A stretch of 64,000 nucleotides of DNA, taken from Aestuariibacter sp. GS-14. GTDB taxonomy: Bacteria; Pseudomonadota; Gammaproteobacteria; Enterobacterales; Alteromonadaceae. Below are positions 57,208 through 64,000 of this stretch, piece by piece. Made by a program: the position numbers and the translations under genes. Numbering within the stretch: position 1 is the first letter of the stretch; every line of letters starts with the position of its first letter. The notes under the pieces are model-generated. The model saw nothing but the letters and a program-made list of their open reading frames with translations, searched no databases and was not told where the DNA came from. Where the stretch lies: positions 62,001-126,000 of the forward strand of contig NZ_VHIP01000011.1 in NCBI RefSeq assembly GCF_006494365.1. The letters are read 5' to 3'.

Positions 57208-58223
57208 AAACAATACTTGTCACTGGTGGAGCCGGCTATATCGGCAGTCACACCGTACTGCAATTGCTGGAGGCAAATTATGATGTAGTGGTATTCGATA
57301 ACTTGTGCAATGCGTCACAAGAATCGTTGCGCCGCGTAACCGCAATCACGGGAAAGCCGGTTACCTTTATAAAAGGAGATATTTGTGATTCTGACGCGTT
57401 AGATCAGGTATTTGCTGAGCACAAGATTCATTCTGTTATCCACTTTGCAGGGTTAAAAGCCGTTGGAGAATCAGTACAGAAGCCATTGGAATACTACCAA
57501 AACAACGTATTCGGTTCAGTTAACCTATGCAACGCTATGCGTCGTCATAATGTGAAGAACCTGGTATTCAGCTCGTCAGCAACCGTATATGGCGACCCGG
57601 TATCCCTGCCCCTGCGTGAAGATTCGGCCACGGGCCATCCAACCAATCCTTATGGCATGTCCAAGTTGATGGTTGAGAATATTCTCAAGGATCTGCACAA
57701 ATCCGATGAAGAGTGGAATATTGTATTACTGCGTTACTTTAACCCGGTGGGTGCCCACCCGTCAGGTCAGATCGGTGAAGATCCCAACGGTATACCTAAC
57801 AATCTGATGCCATACATCTCTCAGGTTGCTTCGGGTAAGCTGGCTCAACTGGCTGTTTTTGGCAACGACTATGACACGCCGGACGGCACTGGCGTTCGCG
57901 ATTATATCCATGTTGAGGATTTGGCAAATGGCCACTTAAAGGCCATTGAGCGCATCGCTCTGAACATGGGGCTGGACATCTACAACCTGGGTACGGGTCA
58001 GGGTTATTCAGTACTGGAAATGATGGCAGCATTCGAAAAAGCCTGTGGTAAACCCATCAATTACAAAATTGCACCTCGTCGTCAAGGTGACGTTGCTGCA
58101 TGCTATGCCGATCCAACCAAAGCTGCGGCCGAGCTGAACTGGCACGCACAAAAAACACTGGAAGATATGTGCGCAGATGCCTGGCACTGGCAATCGCAAA
58201 ACCCTATGGGTTACGAAGGCTAA
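57204..58223 (+). CDS. galE: UDP-glucose 4-epimerase GalE
   Basis: GalE interconverts UDP-glucose and UDP-galactose using bound NAD. The 339-residue SDR enzyme has GGAGYIGSHTVLQLLEA, the SSSATVYGDP serine region, catalytic YGMSK, and NLGTGQGYSVLEM. UDP-glucose would come from GalU at 44772-45665, so GalE probably supplies galactose-type precursors for surface glycans. It is followed by a strong terminator. Confidence 0.97.
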   Translation: MKTILVTGGAGYIGSHTVLQLLEANYDVVVFDNLCNASQESLRRVTAITGKPVTFIKGDICDSDALDQVFAEHKIHSVIHFAGLKAVGESVQKPLEYYQNNVFGSVNLCNAMRRHNVKNLVFSSSATVYGDPVSLPLREDSATGHPTNPYGMSKLMVENILKDLHKSDEEWNIVLLRYFNPVGAHPSGQIGEDPNGIPNNLMPYISQVASGKLAQLAVFGNDYDTPDGTGVRDYIHVEDLANGHLKAIERIALNMGLDIYNLGTGQGYSVLEMMAAFEKACGKPINYKIAPRRQGDVAACYADPTKAAAELNWHAQKTLEDMCADAWHWQSQNPMGYEG

Positions 58224-58240
58224 TACTGTCTTTCTTATAC

Positions 58241-58270
58241 AAAAAAACCGCTGTCTTCAGCGGTTTTTTT
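58241..58270. terminator. bidirectional intrinsic terminator between galE and mlaA
   Basis: A perfect 13-bp stem (core ACCGCTG with its complement, loop TCTT) with A7 and T7 arms. It ends galE on the plus strand and the mlaA/ccm operon on the minus strand. Confidence 0.92.
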
Positions 58271-58311
58271 ATTAGGACGATTTTGTATTTATACCAATTA
58301 GCTACTTCTAG

Positions 58312-59142
58312 CTACTTCGGGTCAGATTCGACTTTTACGTCGTCCTCTAAATCTACATCGTCAAACAACGATTCAAATTCCTCAAACTCTTCAAGCTGTT
58401 GCGGATCAGGTGCCTCTTCTACACTTTTGCCATCCGTTACCCTGAATTCCAGGTTCTGGAAGTAGATATTTTTAACCATTTCATAGTCGTCAACGGCATT
58501 TTCAATTTGCCCTTCCTGCCCCAATAACTGAGCACGACCTTCCAATGCACTGATAGTAAACCTGGCAACGTTCATATTGCCTGTTAGTACGGAAAGCGGG
58601 AAATACAGGTTATCGACCACATCACCCGTGAAGCTACGTGCGTCTGTCGGGCCTCTTGCTGGCAACATGACGAACGGACCGGTATCCACACCCCACACGC
58701 CTAATACCTCGCCAAACTCTTCTTCCTGACGCTGCAGACCCATGGCACCAGCCACATCAAATAATCCCACCACACCCACGGTTGAATTGATTACAAATCG
58801 GGTGAAACTGTCGAATGAAGGACCTACTTTTCCCTGCAACAGGTTATTCACCATATTGCCCGGTTCAGACAGGTTTTCCACCGCATTCGAAAGGCCAGTT
58901 CTGGCAAAACCAGGCATAACTGTTACATACGCCGTAGCAGCAGGCTTGAGTAAAAATCGGTCTAATACTTCCCAGTTTAAATCCCACATCACCCGGTTTA
59001 CGGGCTCAAACGGATCTCTGGGATCGCGTTGTTTGGTATTGGGTGTGCCAGAGGTTTGCTCTGTTGAAGGCTTTGCTGCACAACCGCCTAACAGGGCTGT
59101 ACAGACAATAAGAGCAGCAAGCTTATTGTTTATCGATATCAC
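58312..59142 (-). CDS. mlaA: MlaA (VacJ) outer-membrane lipid asymmetry lipoprotein
   Basis: MlaA removes misplaced phospholipids from the outer leaflet and hands them to the Mla pathway. The 276-residue precursor starts at GTG with AAGGA about 7 nt upstream. It has lipobox LLGGC (Cys21) and the family block DPFEPVNRVMWDLNWEVLDRF, then GLSNAVENLSEPGNMVNNLLQGK. The C-terminal 40 residues are strongly acidic. Its start overlaps the ccmI stop, so it is the terminal gene of the ccm operon. PldA at 10604-11518 serves the same outer-leaflet quality control. Confidence 0.94.
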   Translation of the reverse strand: MISINNKLAALIVCTALLGGCAAKPSTEQTSGTPNTKQRDPRDPFEPVNRVMWDLNWEVLDRFLLKPAATAYVTVMPGFARTGLSNAVENLSEPGNMVNNLLQGKVGPSFDSFTRFVINSTVGVVGLFDVAGAMGLQRQEEEFGEVLGVWGVDTGPFVMLPARGPTDARSFTGDVVDNLYFPLSVLTGNMNVARFTISALEGRAQLLGQEGQIENAVDDYEMVKNIYFQNLEFRVTDGKSVEEAPDPQQLEEFEEFESLFDDVDLEDDVKVESDPK

Positions 59143-60383
59143 TTGATTTCCTTGTTGATCACAATCGCGGCGTCCAGAATATTCCCCTGAACAATATCAC
59201 TAATAATTATCCCTTCCATATCACCTGCTACCGCAGGCGCTTCCTGATCGGCAGATATCCGGGCCAATAATTTCACCTGAGACAACTGCCTAAGCGAATA
59301 ATTCGGTGTCATGGCATTTTCTTGTGTCAGTGTTACCGTTACTGGCAATGCTGAGAGCGGCATTCTGAGTACGGCGGCAGGCATGCGATTATCTGAATTT
59401 GCATCCTGCGCAAACACGAACAAATAACCATTTTCCGGTAACTTAGCAACCAACGCTTCACTCACACTAACGTCAATCTTAAACCCGGTTAATTCCTGAG
59501 CTTCTGTAGTGTCCGATTGCACTGATTCGCCGCGAAGCTGCGCTAACCGTGATTGTAGTTGCACCATCAATGGATTATCAGCAGGCAATTGACCATCGAG
59601 CTTAGCCAAATTAGCTGCCAGTATGGCTTCGTCGCCTAATCGGCCAGCAACCACAGCCAGCATGAGCACCAAATTGCTGTTGTCGGGCTCATCCTGTAAT
59701 AACGCTGACAACAACTGTCTGGCGCTTTGTAATCGCCCTTTATCGTCGCTAGCCATCAGGGCTCTGGCATAGTTGGTTCTGACATTGCTGTCGTCAGGTG
59801 CATAGTGAATAGCCTTTTCATAGGCAGCAAAAGCCTGGTCCTGCTGATCCAATGCCATCCAGATTCGTCCAAGATACATCCAGCCCTGACCGTCTTCCGG
59901 TTCCATTTGCAAGCGTTTGCGGATAGCCAGTGTTAATTGCTGAAAATCGGTCGGCGTAAAGTTCTCACCTCTGCCTTCAGCCAGTTTTGTACTCAAACCG
60001 GGCAATGCGTCTATCGCTTCCTGAGTCGCATTTAAGCGCTGTAAATTGTTAGCCTCACTATACGCCCATCCGCCTACAAGCAAAGCAACTAAAGCGCCTG
60101 AGATTAACACCAATGCACCAGACCTTGAGGTTTTAATTTCTGCCTGGGATTCATCCACCAACGCTACTTTAATTTCGTCCCTGGCCTGGCGCATATCCTG
60201 TTCGCTGAGCAAGCCTTCACTGACTTCCCGTTCCAGCTCAGCTAACCGTTGCTTTACCACAGACACGTTTGCGGCAGAGACATTCTCCAAGTCATAACCT
60301 TTGCGAAACCAGGGAAGCGCTATCAATATCAACAGGACGGCAACGAGTGCGGCAACGCACAATCCAAATTCTATTAAGGACAC
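59139..60383 (-). CDS. ccmI: cytochrome c biogenesis protein CcmI
   Basis: CcmI (CycH) is the apocytochrome chaperone of System I. The 414-residue protein starts at GTG, with two membrane segments (about residues 5-22 and 92-110) flanking a cytoplasmic loop with a leucine-zipper-like helix, and a periplasmic TPR domain (DGQGWMYLGRIWMALDQQDQAFAAYEKAIHYAP and following; key residues Trp, Gly, Tyr). It overlaps ccmH by 1 nt and mlaA by 4 nt. Confidence 0.92.
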   Translation of the reverse strand: MSLIEFGLCVAALVAVLLILIALPWFRKGYDLENVSAANVSVVKQRLAELEREVSEGLLSEQDMRQARDEIKVALVDESQAEIKTSRSGALVLISGALVALLVGGWAYSEANNLQRLNATQEAIDALPGLSTKLAEGRGENFTPTDFQQLTLAIRKRLQMEPEDGQGWMYLGRIWMALDQQDQAFAAYEKAIHYAPDDSNVRTNYARALMASDDKGRLQSARQLLSALLQDEPDNSNLVLMLAVVAGRLGDEAILAANLAKLDGQLPADNPLMVQLQSRLAQLRGESVQSDTTEAQELTGFKIDVSVSEALVAKLPENGYLFVFAQDANSDNRMPAAVLRMPLSALPVTVTLTQENAMTPNYSLRQLSQVKLLARISADQEAPAVAGDMEGIIISDIVQGNILDAAIVINKEIK

Positions 60384-60826
60384 TACTTATCTTGCTCCAA
60401 CATTGCTTCTGCTTTTGCCAGTTTGGCTGCCATATCTTCGGGAGGGCTGGTACGTCTGCGTAAAAACACCACCAGCAATGCCACTATCGAAAACAGTATG
60501 GGTGCCAGCCACAGCCATAACGTAACCGGTGTAACGGGTGGCTTATAATGAATAAAATCACCGTATCGCGATTTCATATAGTCAATGATTTCGTCTTCGT
60601 TCTTGCCCTGTTTGATAAGGGAATACACCTTACGACGCATATCATGGGAAATCATGGCATCTGAATCTGCAATGTTCTGGTTCTGACACATCGGACAACG
60701 CAGTTCAGCAGTCAATGTTTGAAACAACAGTCGTTGCTGTGGCGTATCAAACTCATAGGCTTCTTCCGTAGCCAACGCAAACACAGTGACCATTAACAAC
60801 ATGCCTGATAGTAATACTCGTATCAT
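60383..60826 (-). CDS. ccmH: cytochrome c-type biogenesis protein CcmH
   Basis: CcmH keeps apocytochrome cysteines reduced for haem ligation. The 147-residue protein has a signal sequence, the redox motif LRCPMCQNQNIADSDA and a C-terminal membrane segment (about residues 104-125). The start at 60826 overlaps the ccmG stop (ATGA); a longer frame inside ccmG lacks a signal. CcmH and CcmI are separate genes here, unlike the fused E. coli CcmH. Confidence 0.95.
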   Translation of the reverse strand: MIRVLLSGMLLMVTVFALATEEAYEFDTPQQRLLFQTLTAELRCPMCQNQNIADSDAMISHDMRRKVYSLIKQGKNEDEIIDYMKSRYGDFIHYKPPVTPVTLWLWLAPILFSIVALLVVFLRRRTSPPEDMAAKLAKAEAMLEQDK

Positions 60827-61416
60827 AAGGTCTGCCCCGCTTGCTCCTGAACCAACTGCTGATAGAGCGGCCCCACTTTGTTTCTCCATACGCGCTCATT
60901 GATATCACCAATGTGATGCATGCGGATCACACCGTTGCTATCAATTAAAAAGTGCTCTGGCGCGCCAGTAACCCCTAAATCGAGTGACGTATCGCGATAC
61001 ACATCAAAAATATGGAATTGATACGGATTACCAAACTGTCCCGTAATTTCAATGACTTCCTGCTGTACGCGTTCAATGGTTTTGGTGCCGAAATCGGGAT
61101 CCAAATCCTGATCGAAGTAAAGCCCCACAATATTCACTTGCTCTTTCTCAACCAACTCTGTCAGATATGGCAATTCTACTGCGCAGGTAACACACCATAC
61201 GCCCCACACATTTAACAGCGTCACTTTTCCTTTGAATACCTCGGGAGTGTACACCTGTGACGGGTTCATCAGGTCCGGTAAAGAAAAATCAGGTACCGGC
61301 TTTCCCTTTACCTGCGAGTCCAACGCACGTGGATCAGAAAACAACCCACTAAACAAAAAGCCAACAAGAATAATGAATGCCAGTAGCGGTACACCAAAAA
61401 CTACCCAACGCTTCAT
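60823..61416 (-). CDS. ccmG: thiol:disulfide interchange protein CcmG/DsbE
   Basis: A membrane-anchored periplasmic thioredoxin of 197 residues with one N-terminal membrane segment. The active site is WGVWCVTCAVELPYL; the CxxC is CVTC where the family more often has CPTC. GAPEHFLID with the cis-proline-region variant of DsbE follows. It overlaps ccmF and ccmH by 4 nt each. Confidence 0.95.
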   Translation of the reverse strand: MKRWVVFGVPLLAFIILVGFLFSGLFSDPRALDSQVKGKPVPDFSLPDLMNPSQVYTPEVFKGKVTLLNVWGVWCVTCAVELPYLTELVEKEQVNIVGLYFDQDLDPDFGTKTIERVQQEVIEITGQFGNPYQFHIFDVYRDTSLDLGVTGAPEHFLIDSNGVIRMHHIGDINERVWRNKVGPLYQQLVQEQAGQTL

Positions 61417-63455
61417 GCATTTTCTCCTGCTGCCGTGTTCCCCGTTTGGTGACCCGTTTGGTGACCCGTTTGGTGACCCGGTTGGTGACCCGTCACGATT
61501 GTCTTTTTAACCGTGGCCAGTTTAGCCATACGGTAACGTTTATCACTGATAGAGCATATCCCGCCCAATGCCATAAATACTGCACCGGCCCAAATCCAGG
61601 TCACGAAGGGTTTTATGTAAACCCGAATAGCCCAGGCGCCATCGTCAAGCGGTTCACCCATGGCAATAAATAAGTCCCGGAACACCGTGGAATATATGCC
61701 TGCTTCCGTCATTGACATACGTTGTACAATGTATAAGCGTTTTTCCGGCTCCAAATGCACAATTTTTTCGCCGCCCTGAAACACATCAAAAATGCCCACA
61801 TCGGCGGTATAATTTGGCCCATTACGCGATTCAACACGCTGGAAGGCAAATTCATAACCGCCCAGCGAAACTGATTCTCCCGGCACCATACGCACATCAC
61901 GCTCCACCTCGTAGTTGCTTACCAGAGTAATACCGATAATGGTTACAGCGAAGCCCAGATGGCCAAGGATCATGCCCCAATGGCTGGGCGTTAACTTGCC
62001 AAGACGAGTAAATAACGACCCAGAGGCCAATGCATTTACACGCTGCAGTACTTCCTGTGTTGTGCTCACTAAAATCCAGGCACTCAGTACTAATCCCAGC
62101 GCAGCAAAATACGTGGGTGCATCGTAACTGAAATTAATCAAAATACCTGCGCTGATACTCAACCCCAGCGCGATATACACCGTTTGCTTTATTTGTGCTA
62201 CGGGCTGATGCTTCCAGCGCGTTAATGGCCCTAATCCCAAAATGAAAACAAAGGGCACAATCAGCCAGGTAAACATCTGATTAAAAAACGGCGCTCCCAC
62301 CGAAATAGAACCCAATCCAAGCTCTTTGTGCACTAATGGCAACAGTGTACCCAGAAACACCACCAGAGTGGCAGCACACAGAAATACATTGTTACCAATT
62401 AAAAGTACTTCGCGTGAAAATGGCTGATAACGCCCGGGGCTTTTCAACTGTTGTGCACGCATGGCGTACAACACCAGGCTCATACCAGTAAGCACAACTA
62501 AAATCCCCAGAATAAATAAGCCGCGGGACGGATCGCTGGCAAATGAATGCACCGAGACAATCACCCCTGAGCGAACCAGGAATGTACCTAACAAACTTAA
62601 AGAAAAAGCAGCGATAGCCAATAACACAGTCCAGGATTTAAACACCTTGCGCTTCTCGGTCACTGCCAAAGAGTGCATTAGCGCAGTACCAACCAACCAT
62701 GGCATAAAGGACGCGTTTTCAACCGGATCCCAAAACCACCAGCCACCCCAGCCCAGTTCGTAGTATGCCCACCAACTGCCAAGCGCTATACCAACCGACA
62801 AAAAGCTCCAGGCAGCAATTACCCAGGGGCGGGACCATCGGGCCCAGGTAGAATCTAACTGACCAGAAATCAGCGCCGATACGGCAAACGCAAAGGCCAC
62901 TGAAAACCCCACGTAGCCCATATATAACATTGGCGGGTGAATGATCATGCCAAAATCCTGCAACAGAGGATTTAAATCGCGGCCATCAACCGGAAAGAAG
63001 GGCAACATGCTGTCGAATGGGTTGCTGGTGAGTAGCATAAACAAATAAAAACCAATCGCGACCATACCCAGTACCGACAATACCCGTGCTACCATGACAC
63101 GCGGTATACCCGAACTGAACACGGCTACGGCAACTGTCCACACCGACAGCATTAACACCCACAACAAAAATGAGCCTTCATGCCCCCCCCACACTGCCGT
63201 TACCTTGTAATACACCGGCAGGCGACTATTGGAGTGTTGTGCCACATAGTTCAGCGAGAAGTCATCAGTGACAAACGCATAAGTTAGGCAAGCGAATGCG
63301 ATTGCGGTAAAGCCGAACATACTCACGGCCAGTGGGCGCGCAGTAGCCATTAATCTAACGTGCCCGCTTTGCGCCCCCCACAACGGATAAATGGCCAGTA
63401 AAATGGAGGTGATAAGGGCCAGTGCTAACGAAATATTGCCGATCTCTGGTATCAC
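61413..63455 (-). CDS. ccmF: haem lyase subunit CcmF
   Basis: CcmF is the large membrane subunit that attaches haem to apocytochrome c. The 680-residue protein has about 15 membrane segments and the WWD motif WGGWWFWDPVENASFMPW, with conserved histidines around it. It starts at GTG on the last base of the ccmE stop. The last 25 residues contain a GHQP/GHQT four-residue repeat encoded by 12-bp tandem units (61441-61488), which I do not know from other CcmF proteins. Confidence 0.96.
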   Translation of the reverse strand: MIPEIGNISLALALITSILLAIYPLWGAQSGHVRLMATARPLAVSMFGFTAIAFACLTYAFVTDDFSLNYVAQHSNSRLPVYYKVTAVWGGHEGSFLLWVLMLSVWTVAVAVFSSGIPRVMVARVLSVLGMVAIGFYLFMLLTSNPFDSMLPFFPVDGRDLNPLLQDFGMIIHPPMLYMGYVGFSVAFAFAVSALISGQLDSTWARWSRPWVIAAWSFLSVGIALGSWWAYYELGWGGWWFWDPVENASFMPWLVGTALMHSLAVTEKRKVFKSWTVLLAIAAFSLSLLGTFLVRSGVIVSVHSFASDPSRGLFILGILVVLTGMSLVLYAMRAQQLKSPGRYQPFSREVLLIGNNVFLCAATLVVFLGTLLPLVHKELGLGSISVGAPFFNQMFTWLIVPFVFILGLGPLTRWKHQPVAQIKQTVYIALGLSISAGILINFSYDAPTYFAALGLVLSAWILVSTTQEVLQRVNALASGSLFTRLGKLTPSHWGMILGHLGFAVTIIGITLVSNYEVERDVRMVPGESVSLGGYEFAFQRVESRNGPNYTADVGIFDVFQGGEKIVHLEPEKRLYIVQRMSMTEAGIYSTVFRDLFIAMGEPLDDGAWAIRVYIKPFVTWIWAGAVFMALGGICSISDKRYRMAKLATVKKTIVTGHQPGHQTGHQTGHQTGNTAAGENA
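61441..61488. repeat. 12-bp tandem repeat in the 3' end of ccmF
   Basis: Four head-to-tail units of CCCGTTTGGTGA (the last with one change). In the minus-strand ccmF frame they encode repeated Gly-His-Gln-Thr. Such repeats are prone to copy-number change without shifting frame, since 12 is a multiple of 3. Confidence 0.95.
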
Positions 63456-63922
63456 TATTCGTCGCTCCCCTCAGCGGGTTTAACATGCTTAATGCCTTTC
63501 ATTTGTTCAGCCAGTTCCGGCGGCATATATTCTTCATCGTGTTTAGCCAGCACTTCTTCGGCTTGAATAACCCGTGCATCAGACAGTACCCCTGTTGCCA
63601 CAATGCCTTGTCCTTCGCGGAACAGATCCGGCAGAATACCCGCGTAGGTCACAGTAACCTGTGGGCCGGTGTCGACCAGTTTAAACGTCACTTCCAGGCT
63701 TTCGCTGTCTCTGGACACACTGCCAGGCACAACCATGCCACCAATGCGCAAACGTTGCCCCACGGAAGGCTTCACACCATCTTTACCTTCCACAATTTCA
63801 GAAGGGGTATAAAACAGGTCAATGTTGTCGGTTAAGGCAAACAGCATTAATGCTACAGCTCCAACAATTAATAATCCGGCACCGCCTACTGCGGCGAGTC
63901 TGCGTTGACGTCTTGGATTCAT
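63455..63922 (-). CDS. ccmE: haem chaperone CcmE
   Basis: CcmE binds haem covalently in the periplasm and carries it to CcmF. The 155-residue protein begins with a basic stretch ([14 protein letters not shown]), has one membrane anchor and an OB-fold domain, and shows the haem-binding histidine in [12 protein letters not shown] near residue 130. It overlaps ccmD (ATGA) and ccmF by 1 nt. Confidence 0.96.
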   Translation of the reverse strand: MNPRRQRRLAAVGGAGLLIVGAVALMLFALTDNIDLFYTPSEIVEGKDGVKPSVGQRLRIGGMVVPGSVSRDSESLEVTFKLVDTGPQVTVTYAGILPDLFREGQGIVATGVLSDARVIQAEEVLAKHDEEYMPPELAEQMKGIKHVKPAEGSDE

Positions 63923-64000
63923 ACTTCCTCTCCGGTCACATTGTGTTTGGGGGCTTGCTGATTAGCCTGCTTTGCTGCAGCGATACGCTGTTGACGAGCA
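63919..64000 (-). CDS. ccmD: haem exporter protein CcmD (partial, cut by window edge)
   Basis: The minus-strand frame open to the window end reads [17 protein letters not shown] and ends GEEV at a stop overlapping the ccmE start. A basic, Ala/Gln-rich cytoplasmic tail directly before ccmE is what the small membrane protein CcmD has. Only about 26 C-terminal codons are present, so the call rests mostly on context. Confidence 0.75.
   Translation of the reverse strand, partial: ARQQRIAAAKQANQQAPKHNVTGEEV

Noticed and set aside
61441-61488. Possible CRISPR-like array at the 12-bp repeats
   Set aside because: Units are contiguous with no spacers and lie in frame inside ccmF.

Overview
The window is chromosomal DNA of a marine-type gammaproteobacterium, most probably an Alteromonadales member close to Alteromonadaceae. 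This rests on protein resemblance (FolD, ProS, GuaA/GuaB, Der, HisS, IscR and SufBCDS are all gammaproteobacterial in style) and on gene order shared with the group: guaA-guaB divergent from xseA; ndk-rlmN-pilF-rodZ-ispG-hisS-yfgM-bamB-der; trmJ divergent from suhB; ccmDEFGHI. No database search was possible. There is no rRNA, CRISPR array, prophage or intact insertion sequence.

Layout. 1-700: a minus-strand cluster of five tRNAs (Pro, Arg, His, Leu, Pro) behind a stable-RNA-type promoter. 970-2430: folD and a translationally coupled DUF1415 gene. 2440-6960: a gliding-type ABC exporter operon (ATPase, permease, GldG-like, DUF4340). 7160-7250: a candidate minus-strand small RNA. 7300-14100: trmO, proS (with a shortened editing domain), an MBL-fold hydrolase, pldA, a histone-deacetylase-like hydrolase and a chemoreceptor. 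14300-18300: a lower-GC accessory stretch with a secreted PEP-CTERM-like protein, an OafA-type acyltransferase and a headless flagellin remnant. 18370-34000: housekeeping (guaAB, xseA, der, bamB, yfgM, hisS, ispG, rodZ, pilF, rlmN, ndk). 34100-43700: a composite Fe-S assembly operon (iscR-iscS-sufBCDS-sufA-sufT-sufE) with cysE and trmJ upstream. 43900-58300: suhB and a surface-polysaccharide region (galU, ugd, two glycosyltransferases, wecA on the minus strand; a small lipoprotein and kpsDMTE on the plus strand), then a POT peptide transporter, a small membrane protein and galE. 58300-64000: mlaA and the cytochrome c maturation operon, cut by the window edge inside ccmD.

How the genes work together. 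The Fe-S region is a complete desulfurase-scaffold-carrier set with CysE supplying cysteine biosynthesis next door. It carries what look like three IscR type-1 operators: two in tandem ahead of iscR and one over an internal promoter ahead of sufB. The polysaccharide region supplies UDP-glucose (GalU), UDP-glucuronate (Ugd) and UDP-galactose (GalE), a lipid-linked initiating transferase (WecA-like), two GT2 glycosyltransferases and an ABC-type export complex (KpsMT/KpsE/KpsD), but no KpsC/KpsS linker enzymes are visible here. The ccm genes make the System I haem-attachment machine.

The points most worth checking are the sufB internal IscR-type promoter, the small-RNA candidate upstream of the ABC operon, the ProRS editing-domain reduction, and the capsule export set without its usual linker enzymes.
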